NCBI RefSeq assembly: GCF_007846095.1
Contig: NZ_VOEI01000008.1
Location: forward strand, 1-64,000
Length of the DNA stretch: 64,000 nt
Source: Mucilaginibacter achroorhodeus
GTDB lineage: Bacteria; Bacteroidota; Bacteroidia; Sphingobacteriales; Sphingobacteriaceae
Direction: 5' to 3'
Shown: one piece after another, positions 51,038-60,207 of the stretch
How positions within the stretch are numbered: position 1 is the stretch's first letter
Layout: every line of letters starts with the position of its first letter
Notes under the pieces: model-generated
Database searches by the model: none
What the model was told of the DNA's origin: nothing
The model's input: the letters and a program-made list of their open reading frames with translations, nothing else
Translations under genes and position numbers: made by a program

Positions 51038-51965
51038 TAAATAAGTTTTTAACCCAGCGTTTAAAACGGCGCTTGGGTTTATTATACCTTCTTCTTCGCG
51101 CCAGTACGTTAAAATCGTAGATCAGCGTAGCCTCATCAGCTTTTTTCTGAGGTACCATGTATTTAGGATGGACGATATCGCCCAACGGGAGCGCAGGTAC
51201 GTTGGCGTTTCTGTCTTCAGCGTTGTGCGTATGTGTTGAGCTAACACCGAAGCCGATGTTGGTTATCAGATTCACATTAGGTATCACCGAAAGGCTATTA
51301 TTGAAAAAATTCATGATACCTAACTGGTAATCCCAGGTATCTATTTTACCCGCCTTTACCTGTTTAAAAATGTCAACCCAGGTATCAACAATAAATGTAT
51401 CCTCAAAAATATTCTCAAACTGAGATCTTACCTCTTCGGGCTCGTACCTGCTTAGCTCTTTATCGTAATGCTTCCAAACCCGGCGCCACCCTGCCCAGCC
51501 CCATACATGGGTCATATTGGAGAAATAATAACCGGCGTCTCCCCATTTTTTACCAAATTGTAAATTAGCGCCGCCTATGTGCCTAATGCGTTCGTCAAAA
51601 CGATATCGCTCCAGCATTTCGTCCGCAAATCTGAAAAAATCGTTATTGGGTAGGCAGTCATCCTCCAGAATAATGCCTTCCTCCTCCTGTTCAAAAAACC
51701 ACGTAATGGCAGATGATACCGCTTCTTTACAACCAAGGTTATGATCACGGTAAAGCGTTTTCACTTCGCAGGGCCAATTGACGTTTTGCGCTATTGCTCG
51801 GGTGTTATCACATAACTCACGCTCTCTTTCTTTATCAGCGTGAGGGCCATCTGCAGCTATGTACAATCTGGCCGGCTTCGCTTCCGCAATACGTTCAAAT
51901 ACCCGGGCTGTTGTTTCAGGCCGGTTAAAGACAATGAATAATACTGCTGATCTGGTTTGGTACAT
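51021..51965 (-). CDS. Glycosyltransferase (nucleotide-diphospho-sugar transferase, GT-A fold)
   Basis: 314 aa. N-terminal GT-A fold with SAVLFIVFNRPETTARVFERI (about 6-26), a DxD-like metal site EDDCLPN (about 101-107) and WGWAGWRRVW (about 154-163), typical of the family annotated as nucleotide-diphospho-sugar transferase or hemolysin-like GT. The C-terminal tail is very basic (about 290-314, RRRRYNKPKRRFKRW), perhaps for membrane contact. First gene to be listed of a minus-strand surface-glycan cluster, upstream of which are an unknown protein and the MsbA-like flippase. The donor sugar is not predictable. Confidence 0.85.
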   Translation of the reverse strand: MYQTRSAVLFIVFNRPETTARVFERIAEAKPARLYIAADGPHADKERERELCDNTRAIAQNVNWPCEVKTLYRDHNLGCKEAVSSAITWFFEQEEEGIILEDDCLPNNDFFRFADEMLERYRFDERIRHIGGANLQFGKKWGDAGYYFSNMTHVWGWAGWRRVWKHYDKELSRYEPEEVRSQFENIFEDTFIVDTWVDIFKQVKAGKIDTWDYQLGIMNFFNNSLSVIPNVNLITNIGFGVSSTHTHNAEDRNANVPALPLGDIVHPKYMVPQKKADEATLIYDFNVLARRRRYNKPKRRFKRWVKNLFKKQAP

Positions 51966-51980
51966 ATGCAGGTATAGTTT

Positions 51981-52577
51981 TTATGCGTAAAATATTTTTT
52001 CGGAATTAGCGCCCTGGTGAGCCATAATCCCTAAGCGGTCTATCTCGATGTGATTATCTCGAACCATCAAAAACTCTTTAAAATCCCATTCGATGGGGCG
52101 GTTATTAGCGTCGTTAAGATCAATGCTCTCAATTACATCCAGCAGCAATCCTTTTTTAGCGTAATATAAAAAGGTATGATATCCGTTGCCAACGTAAACA
52201 TCGTTATCATTCTTAAACATACTTTCATAGTCTGCCTGAAATTCAATAACTCTGTCAAAAAAGTAGCTGTCCGTAAGCAAGTATTTCCCTGATATTTTAA
52301 TAATAGAAGTGTTATCCGGCAGTCCCGACTGTTGCAAGAAAGCTTTAAGATGGCTCACTTCGTTATGACCCTTATCATGATAAGGGTTACCAAGTTCGCT
52401 ATAGTAGGTATTATAGTTGTCCAGGTAATCCTCATGATCTGATACACATTCCAGCACTGTATACGAATCAAAATAATGGCGATAAGAAAGGCATCTCTCA
52501 ATAGATTCTATATACTGCCCTCGCCGCTTATGGTACGCATCGGCAATATTGGCTGTTGTTATAATAACATGCACCAT
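51981..52577 (-). CDS. Unknown protein in the glycan cluster, possibly glycosyltransferase-related
   Basis: 198 aa starting MVHVIITTANIADAYHKRRG. The N-terminal strand HVIITTANIAD followed by a helix could be the start of a GT-A fold, but no DxD is obvious; the closest is SIIKISGKYLLTDSYFFDR (about 92-110), reminiscent of the 'KISGRY' segment in some sugar transferases. It is followed after 15 bases by the GT gene, and starts 3 bases after the MsbA-like gene stop. The tight packing suggests a role in the same glycan pathway. Function not proven. Confidence 0.55.
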   Translation of the reverse strand: MVHVIITTANIADAYHKRRGQYIESIERCLSYRHYFDSYTVLECVSDHEDYLDNYNTYYSELGNPYHDKGHNEVSHLKAFLQQSGLPDNTSIIKISGKYLLTDSYFFDRVIEFQADYESMFKNDNDVYVGNGYHTFLYYAKKGLLLDVIESIDLNDANNRPIEWDFKEFLMVRDNHIEIDRLGIMAHQGANSEKIFYA

Positions 52578-52580
52578 ACT

Positions 52581-54404
52581 TTATTCGCCAAAGGTTTGCA
52601 TATCTATTAGTTTACGGTACAGGCCGTTGTTACCCATTAGTTGCTGGTGGGTGCCCTGCTCAACTACCTGCCCGCTTTCTAATACTGCAATAATATCGGC
52701 GTTTTGGATGGTGCTTAAACGGTGCGCTATAACTAACGATGTACGGTTTTTCATCAAATTGTTAAGTGCATCCTGTACAAGCTTTTCAGATTCGGTATCC
52801 AGGGCCGATGTAGCCTCGTCCAACAGCATCAATGGCGGATTATTCAGTACTGCCCTGGCAATACAGATACGCTGCCGTTGCCCGCCCGATAGTTTTGTAC
52901 CCCTGTCGCCAACGTTGGTTTCGTAACCATTTTCTGTTTCGCTGATAAAATTGTGGGCATTGGCAATGCGGGCTGCAGCTTCTACCTCTTGTTTGGTCAC
53001 CCCGGTTTTACCAAAAGCTATATTATTGAATATGGTATCGTTAAAAAGGATAGATTCCTGGTTTACAATGCCCATCAGGCTCCTTAGCGATGTAGCAGTG
53101 ACTTGTTTTATGTCTTTATCATCAACCGTTATTTTGCCAGATTTGGGATCCATAAAACGCGGGATAAGATCCATCATGGTTGATTTACCACCACCTGACG
53201 GACCAACTAAAGCCACGGTTTTACCTTTAGGTATGGTAAGGTTTATATTTTTTAGTACTGTTTTGTCCTGGTAGGCAAAGCTCACATCCTCAAATTTGAT
53301 AGCGTCGTTAAAGCTTTTAAGTTCAACAGCATCAGGAGCATCATTGATTGCAGGTTTTTCATCAATCAAGCTCAGCACACGTTCGCCTGCTGCAATACCC
53401 GAGTGGATATTGCTAAAAGAATCTGAAATAGCTTTAGCCGGGCGCATAACCTGCGAGAACAGTGCTATGAAAGTTACAAACTCGGGAGGTGTTAAGGCAG
53501 ATGATTTATTCAGCACCAAATGACCGCCGTACAAAACGATACAAGCCACCATGGTAACCCCAAAAAACTCTGAAACCGGTGAAGCCAGTTGCTGCCGGCG
53601 AGCCATAGATTGTGTGATGCGCGAATATTTCTTATTCTCCTGATCGAACCTTGTTTTGATAAAGCCGGTTGCGTTAAAGGCCTTCACTATTTTAATACCT
53701 GATAGCGCTTCATCCAGGTAACTGATCATGTTACCATAGGTTTGCTGCGAGGCAATAGCCTGGGCTTTAAGCCGCTTTACTATTTTTGATATCACAAACG
53801 CCGAAATAGGGATAACGAGGAAGGAGTATAAAGTTAAGCTTGGCGATATTAAAAACAGCGTAATCAGGTAGGCAATTAAGGTTAATGGCTCTTTAAATAT
53901 CACTTGCAAAGTTCCGGTAACAGAATATTGAACTACCTGTACATCTGATGCTATCTTAGAAATGATATCCCCCTTGCGTTCATTGCTAAAAAAGCCAAGG
54001 TGAAGGTTCATTACATTATCGAAAACTGTGCGGCGTAAATTTAGTAAGGTATGCACACGCAGGTTTTCCATTGTGCGTTGCGATAGATAACGGAACAAGT
54101 TGCCTAACAAAGCCGAAACTACGATAGTACCGCATACAAATTGCAAGGCTACCCAGGTGCCATAAGTATTTATGGCATAGCCAATATAATAGCGAAAGCT
54201 TGCCATTATATCGTACCAGTGAGGTTCTACCTTTACTTCTTTAGCAACGCTGCTGTGTTCTGCAAATAACGTGGTAAGTAACGGTGCCAGCAATGCAATA
54301 TTAAGTGTGCTGAATATGATAGAAAGTACGGTTGTTATAATATAAGGTATTGCAAATTTTTCAATTGGTTTTGCAAAGGATAACAACCTGAAATATGTCT
54401 TCAT
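52581..54404 (-). CDS. MsbA-like lipid/glycolipid ABC exporter
   Basis: 607 aa half-transporter. The membrane domain (about 1-345) has six helices, the ATPase domain (about 370-600) has Walker A GPSGGGKSTMMDL, signature LSGGQRQRICIARAVL, Walker B LMLLDEATSALDTES and the H-loop VIAHRLSTIQNAD. MsbA homodimers flip lipid A-core or similar glycolipids across the inner membrane. The setting between glycosyltransferase genes (51021-56317) favours flipping of a lipopolysaccharide precursor or glycolipid. It differs from the other exporter at 4365-6119, which is outside any glycan context. Confidence 0.9.
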   Translation of the reverse strand: MKTYFRLLSFAKPIEKFAIPYIITTVLSIIFSTLNIALLAPLLTTLFAEHSSVAKEVKVEPHWYDIMASFRYYIGYAINTYGTWVALQFVCGTIVVSALLGNLFRYLSQRTMENLRVHTLLNLRRTVFDNVMNLHLGFFSNERKGDIISKIASDVQVVQYSVTGTLQVIFKEPLTLIAYLITLFLISPSLTLYSFLVIPISAFVISKIVKRLKAQAIASQQTYGNMISYLDEALSGIKIVKAFNATGFIKTRFDQENKKYSRITQSMARRQQLASPVSEFFGVTMVACIVLYGGHLVLNKSSALTPPEFVTFIALFSQVMRPAKAISDSFSNIHSGIAAGERVLSLIDEKPAINDAPDAVELKSFNDAIKFEDVSFAYQDKTVLKNINLTIPKGKTVALVGPSGGGKSTMMDLIPRFMDPKSGKITVDDKDIKQVTATSLRSLMGIVNQESILFNDTIFNNIAFGKTGVTKQEVEAAARIANAHNFISETENGYETNVGDRGTKLSGGQRQRICIARAVLNNPPLMLLDEATSALDTESEKLVQDALNNLMKNRTSLVIAHRLSTIQNADIIAVLESGQVVEQGTHQQLMGNNGLYRKLIDMQTFGE

Positions 54405-54451
54405 TCAAAAAATTAATAAATACAAAGTTAACGGTTATTAGCCAATAACTA

Positions 54452-55591
54452 TTATAGGGCTAAAAACGGCTTTACGGCCTGCCATACCTTTTCTACTTCA
54501 ATGGCAGCAATGCAAGGATAATTATCAGGCTTCTGCGGCTTGTAGATACAATCCCAATTACAATAGTAACAAGGCATTTTTTCAAAAACGCATGCCGGAG
54601 CGGGATGAACATCTTGCGGATAGGGAGCAAAGCGTTCGAAATGCCCACCCCCCAATATACAAACCGAAGGTGTTTTTGTAGCTACCGCGATATGGGTAGC
54701 CCCTGTTTCATTAGAGATAAGTAACCTGCAAGCTGCAATGCTTTCTATCAGTTGTGGCAAGGTTGTAGTGTTAATAAGATTAACTACACTACCAGCAGGC
54801 AAATTTGCGTGCAGGTAATCGCCATTATCTTTTTCGCCGGGGCCTCCAATTAAGTAGATCGGTTCATCTGCAACTGCAATAAGCCTTTCAATTAATTGCA
54901 GAAACTTTTGCCTCTCCCAACCCCTGCGGTATTCGCCGGCACCGGGCAATATGGCAATCCCTTTTTTTGCAACAGCTTGTATATCAATATATGGTTGCTT
55001 TACATTCAAAGGCTGGCCCAATACCGTGTCGAAAAAGAATTTATTGCGATGAAACTCGAAGTAAACACCGGTAGGTAATACCATTTTTGTTGTGTAAAAC
55101 CTATCGGTTTTTGACTTATATCGTGGGACAATCCCCTCATTATCGCTTATATATCCTACAATCTCCCTGGCAGCAGTCAGAGCTGCAAAACCGTCTGTGA
55201 TAAAGGTGCGCGTGTAAGTTGGCTGTAACACCGTATCGTAGTTATTCAGAAATAATCGCCAGCCAAAACGAAGCGTTTTCAGCGGAGCTTCATAAAAAGA
55301 ATTGGGTTTAACAAAGTAGGTTTGATAAAGAAATGGCGCATCCCACGTGGCAGTTACACCATGCCATAATTGATTACCTATCAGGTCGATCTTATAACCT
55401 TTATATTTCTCAGATTTAGCCGTTAACTCAATAAAATTCCTGAAGAGGATATAATCGCCAATGGCATCTGTTTTTATGATGAGCAGCCGTGTGGCCGGTT
55501 TACGAAAACGTGCAAAGAATGCGAACAGCTTTGGCAGCTTTAATAAAACAAAACGAGTTAAGCGAAATAAATTGCGATTTTGGATGTGCAT
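54452..55591 (-). CDS. Glycosyltransferase family 9 (heptosyltransferase-like)
   Basis: 379 aa, GT-B fold of the heptosyltransferase family. The C-terminal donor-binding half contains AILPGAGEYRRGWERQKFLQ (about 214-233) and ISNETGATHIAVATKTPSVCI (about 293-313), the conserved Asn-Glu-Thr-Gly segment. An N-terminal arginine-rich segment may bind membrane. Enzymes of this family add heptose or other sugars to the lipopolysaccharide core. A Cys-rich segment FEKMPCYYCNWDCIYKPQKP (about 342-361) is seen in many GT9 proteins of Bacteroidota. 6 bases from the upstream GT2 gene. Confidence 0.87.
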   Translation of the reverse strand: MHIQNRNLFRLTRFVLLKLPKLFAFFARFRKPATRLLIIKTDAIGDYILFRNFIELTAKSEKYKGYKIDLIGNQLWHGVTATWDAPFLYQTYFVKPNSFYEAPLKTLRFGWRLFLNNYDTVLQPTYTRTFITDGFAALTAAREIVGYISDNEGIVPRYKSKTDRFYTTKMVLPTGVYFEFHRNKFFFDTVLGQPLNVKQPYIDIQAVAKKGIAILPGAGEYRRGWERQKFLQLIERLIAVADEPIYLIGGPGEKDNGDYLHANLPAGSVVNLINTTTLPQLIESIAACRLLISNETGATHIAVATKTPSVCILGGGHFERFAPYPQDVHPAPACVFEKMPCYYCNWDCIYKPQKPDNYPCIAAIEVEKVWQAVKPFLAL

Positions 55592-55597
55592 TAGTAG

Positions 55598-56317
55598 TTA
55601 AAAGAAATTACTGTCACCTTTACTTTGTTCTTTATTCCGTTTGTAAAGAAACCTTAAATACATCAACCAGCCCATACTTTTACGAATTATAAGCGGTTTT
55701 TCCTTTTTAAATAAGTCGTCTTTGTTAGAGGCGGAAAAACCTGTAAGATCATATTTAACAATTTTTACAGGGATATATTTTTTTCTAATTGTAGCATCGC
55801 CCCAAACCTTAAGATTGAGGGCATAGTCGGCAAATACTTTGTAACGAAAATCATAAGTATACTTTTCGAATATCTTGGCAGGATAGAAAATGGTTTGGTG
55901 GTTGATGCTGTATTTAGCCAGTCTGTACTTTGTAAAAGTACCTTTTAGCATATACCCCTCTGCCTCCGCATCACCATAGTACAGTGTATTCGCATCAGTC
56001 AGTTGCCCGGCAATTTCGCTGAAACCCGGTAAAAGTCTGTCGTCTGCGCCCATGAAATACAACCACTTGCCGGAAGACCTTTTAATGCCCTTGTTCATGG
56101 CATCATATATACCATTGTCCGGTTCTTTAATTAGTACTGTAATTACACTTTTATACCGTTCCAATATCAATGATGTACCGTCGGTGCTTCCGCCATCAAC
56201 AACTATCAGCTCTATATTTTTGTGTTGCTGGGTTTCAATTGACACTAAAGCCTGCTCTAAAACTTTTTCGGAATTAAATAACGGCATTATAATGCTTATC
56301 AACGGATGCTTCTCCAT
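55598..56317 (-). CDS. Glycosyltransferase family 2
   Basis: 239 aa from ATG 56317; a TTG 12 bases upstream is rejected. GT-A fold with PLISIIMPLFNSEKVLEQAL (about 4-23) and NIELIVVDGGSTDGTS (about 31-46). The motif GADDRL (about 91-96) gives the metal-binding DD. This resembles the WcaA-type GT2 family that use UDP- or GDP-sugars. The C-terminal part is basic. Divergent from the GT2 gene at 56387, with a 69-base gap. Sits upstream of the GT9 gene on the same strand. Confidence 0.85.
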   Translation of the reverse strand: MEKHPLISIIMPLFNSEKVLEQALVSIETQQHKNIELIVVDGGSTDGTSLILERYKSVITVLIKEPDNGIYDAMNKGIKRSSGKWLYFMGADDRLLPGFSEIAGQLTDANTLYYGDAEAEGYMLKGTFTKYRLAKYSINHQTIFYPAKIFEKYTYDFRYKVFADYALNLKVWGDATIRKKYIPVKIVKYDLTGFSASNKDDLFKKEKPLIIRKSMGWLMYLRFLYKRNKEQSKGDSNFF

Positions 56318-56374
56318 AGGCAAGAGCAAAGATAATCAGATTAATTGCACCTTTCATTGTTGTATTTTATAAGC

Positions 56375-56382
56375 TACTTTTG
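56375..56382 (+). promoter_or_regulatory. -7 element of the plus-strand GT2 gene
   Basis: TACTTTTG fits TAnnTTTG and lies 4 bases before the ATG at 56387, so the mRNA could be almost leaderless. No TTG at the ideal distance is seen. Confidence 0.3.
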
Positions 56383-56386
56383 CCTT

Positions 56387-57499
56387 ATGAGTAAAAGTAT
56401 AGACGTTGTTATACCATCATTCAGACTGGATGAGCAATATCTTTTACCTATACTGCAGCTCATTAAGCCTGCAGGTTTTGAAGTTAATTTTTACCTGATA
56501 GCTGATAATCCTAATGTTCAACTAACGCCGAGACTGCTTGCAGAAAGTGAACGGGATGATGTACATATTATCGTCAATCAACAAAATATCGGGTTCTCAG
56601 CTACCCGAAACAAGGGCATAGATGCAGGATTTGGCCACTGGATATTGTTGCTCGATGATGATGTTACGCCTAAAAACGATCTGCTTATAGCCTATTCAAA
56701 TGCTATTTCACTAACTAACGATGCACTTGGCTTTGTAGGTGTAACATATTTCCCGCAGGTTATTAATGCTGTTACAAAAGCACTTAAAATCAATGGCGTA
56801 TCCACACATTTTCAATTAGCGCTACATGAGCCGGAAATGTATTGGTCTGCCACCGCAAACATTATGCTCAACAGGAAGCTATTGGCATCCAGGCGATTTT
56901 TACTGGAGTTAAAAAAAAGCACCGAGGATATGGAGCTGCTTTTCAGGAACGCGTTTGAAAATAATTTACAAAAATACATTGCTGTACCCTCTGCTGTGGT
57001 AAACCATCCGTGGTGGGATAATGGTAAAATGCAAACCAAGCGAATGTTCAGGTACGGTGCCGGTGCCGCCGAAGCGGCAAGATTGTACCCTTTAAAATTG
57101 TACACTTTTTACGACTTCACTAATACCACAGAAACACTGCTGCTCTTGGCTTTGGCTGCAATACCAGGTGCGTTCTTAAAATTACCTGTCGCAATATTTT
57201 TGGCAGCAATTATAGCCCAAGTATTGGCAGAATACCTCACTAACTATTATAAAGCTTTTAAAGTAGGTAAAACCTTAGATCCGGTTGTGGCTTTGCAAAT
57301 GATGTGGCATAAAAATGTAATGGAAGCAGGCAAGCTTACCTTGGTACTATTAAACCTTCATTTTATTGATTTTAGCAAGCGAATAGACGGCAGTTTTCGC
57401 AAACAAAATCCGCAGCCTTACAGGCTAAACAGGTGGAAGATCATTAAGCTGATACTATTTGTAATAATCTTTGCTATCACACTTTACACCTGCGCATAA
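56387..57499 (+). CDS. Glycosyltransferase family 2 with C-terminal membrane helices
   Basis: 370 aa from ATG 56387 (14 codons inside the longest frame), so the protein starts MSKSIDVVIPSFRLD. GT-A fold with QNIGFSATRNKGIDAGFGHW (about 67-86) and the metal motif LLLDDDVTPK (about 88-97). WWDNGKMQTKRM (about 211-222) may hold the acceptor-site residues. Two C-terminal hydrophobic segments (about 254-278 and 355-368) suggest it is bound to the inner membrane. It is the only plus-strand gene in the cluster and overlaps the convergent GT2 gene by 16 bases. Sugar unknown. Confidence 0.85.
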   Translation: MSKSIDVVIPSFRLDEQYLLPILQLIKPAGFEVNFYLIADNPNVQLTPRLLAESERDDVHIIVNQQNIGFSATRNKGIDAGFGHWILLLDDDVTPKNDLLIAYSNAISLTNDALGFVGVTYFPQVINAVTKALKINGVSTHFQLALHEPEMYWSATANIMLNRKLLASRRFLLELKKSTEDMELLFRNAFENNLQKYIAVPSAVVNHPWWDNGKMQTKRMFRYGAGAAEAARLYPLKLYTFYDFTNTTETLLLLALAAIPGAFLKLPVAIFLAAIIAQVLAEYLTNYYKAFKVGKTLDPVVALQMMWHKNVMEAGKLTLVLLNLHFIDFSKRIDGSFRKQNPQPYRLNRWKIIKLILFVIIFAITLYTCA

Positions 57500-58275
57500 C
57501 CATCATCGCAATAAACCAGTTTTTCATCTACTGTTCTGCGATAGATCACCTCGTTTGGATAATAATTAGCCCTTGATGTTTGCTTGTGAAACAGATGATA
57601 ACATATTGCTACCATCTTTATCCTTTTTTTGTGAACGCCCAAATTGATAAGCCGCGCTGCAAATTCGTAATCCTCCCAACCCCAACCTTTAAAATCATTG
57701 TAGTAACCGTTTACTTTAATATAATCTTGCCGCCAAAAGGCCAGGTTACATCCTTTAACGTTCATGGGGTCTAACGGCTTGTTATTGTAAAATTTTGCTA
57801 AAGCCGGAACCCGATAAGCATTAAATCGTGTATATAATCCCCTTGAAAGTGAATTGAGATTTACATCCTTTTCTCTGATCATTTGGTTTGTTTTTACCTC
57901 ATTGATCATTGCGCGGCTGCCTTGTACAAAATAGCCGGTTTGTGCTTGCGAAATATGGTCTGCAATAAATCGCCTGTCCAAAACAATATCGCCATCTATT
58001 TCAATGATATAATCAGCATTAGAAAGTTTAACCGCTTTGTTTAGCACAATGCTCTTTCTAAAGCCATTATCCTCATGCCAGGCGTGCTTTACCGGTATTT
58101 TAAACTTTTCTTTGTAGCGTTCTATCAATTCAATCGTTTCCTTGCCCGAACCATCATCGGCAATCAATATCTCATCGGGCATTACAGTTTGTTTAAGCAA
58201 ACTTAAAAACACAAGTTCCAGTGCACCCGGCCAGTTGTAAGTTGAAACAAGAACACCAACTGTAAAACTATTCAT
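57484..58275 (-). CDS. Glycosyltransferase family 2 with galactosyltransferase-like C-terminus
   Basis: 263 aa. The N-terminal GT-A half has GVLVSTYNWPGALELVFLSL (about 7-26) and EILIADDGSGKETI (about 35-48); metal-binding EIDGDI is at about 92-97. The C-terminal half has the segment VKGCNLAFWRQDY and FKGWGWEDYEF (about 193-203), the Glyco_transf_7C motif GWGxED of beta-1,4-galactosyltransferase-like and chondroitin-polymerase-like enzymes. Such enzymes add a Gal/GalNAc or GlcA-type unit. Ends inside the convergent GT2 (16-base overlap), and 10 bases downstream of the GT-like gene at 58286. Confidence 0.87.
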   Translation of the reverse strand: MNSFTVGVLVSTYNWPGALELVFLSLLKQTVMPDEILIADDGSGKETIELIERYKEKFKIPVKHAWHEDNGFRKSIVLNKAVKLSNADYIIEIDGDIVLDRRFIADHISQAQTGYFVQGSRAMINEVKTNQMIREKDVNLNSLSRGLYTRFNAYRVPALAKFYNNKPLDPMNVKGCNLAFWRQDYIKVNGYYNDFKGWGWEDYEFAARLINLGVHKKRIKMVAICYHLFHKQTSRANYYPNEVIYRRTVDEKLVYCDDGYAQV

Positions 58276-58285
58276 ATCCTTAAAC

Positions 58286-59176
58286 CTATTTCTTAATCAA
58301 CTTATAATTCCTGTATTCACTTACCCGCCAGCCGGTAAGATCTTCAATTTTTTGCAGCACTTTACGGCGAAAGGTCATTTGCTTGCTTAAGGCATCAAGG
58401 TCTATGTCCAATGTCCAGTTCATGGCGTTTACGCGCTTTTGCATAACAGCCGGGTGCGTACCCTCAAAACGTACTAACCTGTCAGGATTTTTTTGGCTGT
58501 AGTCAAATGCAAAAGTTTCGGGGAGATTTTCCTGGATCCATGTATCATCATGGTAAAAATGATTAAAGTTGCGCAGCTTATTAGTTAAACCGGCCGGCGG
58601 CTTTACCCAACCATAATGGTATATATACGCATCAATAAGCTTTACTTTTAATTTGCGGTTATCAGCCCACCTGAAGCCCTGCGCGTCCCGGTATGAGCGG
58701 ATGCCTTTGTTATTCCTAATTATCCTAATTTCCCTGCGGTACCAACGGCGCGAATGGCCGTAGTAATCATAAGAGCCATAAAAGTGCAGGTATTTGAAAA
58801 GCAAACCATCGATATTACTATCGGTAAGGTTATCTTCCATTTCCTTTTTAATGGTAGGCAGGTATTTCTCATGGACACACTCGTCGCCTTGTATATAAAA
58901 CGCCCAGTCGGCATCAGGCGATATGGCGTCAAATGCTTTATCGGTTTCTTTTGCGAATACTGATCCTCCCTCACGTAAGCCTTCGTCCCAAACGGTTTTA
59001 ACAACACGTATTTTGGGTGAGTTGATGCCTTTTATTAATTGCTCGGTTTCATCATCGCTGTTTCCCAGTGCAACTACAAACTCATCACATAAAGGGAGGA
59101 TTGACGTGATGGCCTCAACTATCGGGTAATCATTTTTTACCGCATTGCGAATAAATGTAAAACCGGCAACTTTCAT
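58286..59176 (-). CDS. Glycosyltransferase-like protein (GT2 superfamily)
   Basis: 296 aa beginning KVAGFTFIRNAVKNDYPIVE, a GT2-like Rossmann start. Motifs LPLCDEFVVALGNSDDETEQ (about 27-46) and AFYIQGDECVHEKYLPTIKK (about 93-112) match the family annotated 'glycosyltransferase family 2' in Bacteroidota LPS clusters; QGDE stands where DxD is expected. WVKPPAG and HPAVMQKR occur later in the same family. It starts the minus-strand part of the cluster, divergent from meaB with 96 bp between. Sugar and role unknown. Confidence 0.75.
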   Translation of the reverse strand: MKVAGFTFIRNAVKNDYPIVEAITSILPLCDEFVVALGNSDDETEQLIKGINSPKIRVVKTVWDEGLREGGSVFAKETDKAFDAISPDADWAFYIQGDECVHEKYLPTIKKEMEDNLTDSNIDGLLFKYLHFYGSYDYYGHSRRWYRREIRIIRNNKGIRSYRDAQGFRWADNRKLKVKLIDAYIYHYGWVKPPAGLTNKLRNFNHFYHDDTWIQENLPETFAFDYSQKNPDRLVRFEGTHPAVMQKRVNAMNWTLDIDLDALSKQMTFRRKVLQKIEDLTGWRVSEYRNYKLIKK

Positions 59177-59272
59177 TTGGTGACAAAGATATAGCTTTTT
59201 ATAAGCTTTAACTCGTGATGCACCTTTACACTCCCAACGTAGTGATGCATTTTTACTACATTTACCATCATC

Positions 59273-60166
59273 ATGCCGGCACCGCTAAACATAAACATCA
59301 ACCCAGCTTCGGGCTTCCGCGAAATTGCCCGGGCACTTACCGTGGTTGAGAATGAGCTTACCGGTTACGATGATCTCCTTAAAAATTTACCACATAGCCA
59401 TACGCCTATTACCGGCATTACCGGCCCGCCTGGCGCGGGGAAAAGTACGCTGGTTAATGCTATTATATCCGGGTTGTTGGAGAAAGGCAATAAGATAGCC
59501 GTCCTTGCTATTGACCCAACATCGCCGTTTAACTTTGGTTCACTGCTGGGCGATAGGATACGCATGGCAACGCACTTTAACCATCCCAATGTTTTTATAC
59601 GCTCATTGGCTACCAGGGGGTCTTTAGGTGGATTATCGGCAAAAACCATAGAGATGACCGAGGTGCTGAGGTCTGCAGGGTTTGACCATATTATTGTGGA
59701 GACTGTTGGTGTAGGCCAATCTGAAGTGGAGATAGCCGGTTTGGCCGACCAAACTTTTGTAACATTGGTACCCGAGGCCGGGGATGAAATACAGAACATC
59801 AAATCGGGGTTAATGGAAATTGCCGACGCCTTTATAATCAACAAGGCCGACCGGGATGGCGCCGACCTGTTTATCAATAACCTTAAAAAAATATTACATC
59901 ACGATAGTAGCCGTAACATACCTATATTAAAAACTGTAGCTTCAAAAAACGAAGGCATTGCTGCCGTTGTTAACCTGATGTTATCTACCCCTCAACAACC
60001 AAAAAAAAGGAAAGAACTACTACTTACCGAAAGAGTTTACCAAATTATCCGGCAGCGCCGTATGGCTGGCATCGACAAAAGAAAGCTCCGGCAACAAATT
60101 GCCGAAGCGTTAAAAAGCGATAGCTTTAATTTGTACAAATTTGCATCAGCTTACGAAGATCAATAA
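59273..60166 (+). CDS. meaB: MeaB/ArgK-family GTPase (methylmalonyl-CoA mutase chaperone type)
   Basis: 297 aa, slightly shorter than the usual 320-330 because the C-terminal dimer arm is short. G1 P-loop GPPGAGKST (51-59), the switch region DPTSPFNFGSLLGDRIRM (about 81-98), the ETVGVGQSEVEIA segment (about 143-155), and the nucleotide specificity motif NKAD (about 191-194). MeaB guards and reloads B12 in methylmalonyl-CoA mutase. The mutase subunits are not adjacent, so the gene is an orphan here. Upstream are two GTGATGCA direct repeats (59215 and 59242), which may bind a regulator. Confidence 0.9.
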   Translation: MPAPLNININPASGFREIARALTVVENELTGYDDLLKNLPHSHTPITGITGPPGAGKSTLVNAIISGLLEKGNKIAVLAIDPTSPFNFGSLLGDRIRMATHFNHPNVFIRSLATRGSLGGLSAKTIEMTEVLRSAGFDHIIVETVGVGQSEVEIAGLADQTFVTLVPEAGDEIQNIKSGLMEIADAFIINKADRDGADLFINNLKKILHHDSSRNIPILKTVASKNEGIAAVVNLMLSTPQQPKKRKELLLTERVYQIIRQRRMAGIDKRKLRQQIAEALKSDSFNLYKFASAYEDQ

Positions 60167-60207
60167 GTAATAAATTCCTGATCATTGATCTCCGATCCAA
60201 CTAATCT

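Noticed and set aside
59273..60166. MeaB as part of a methylmalonyl-CoA mutase cluster
   Set aside because: No mutase, epimerase or propionyl-CoA carboxylase gene lies nearby.
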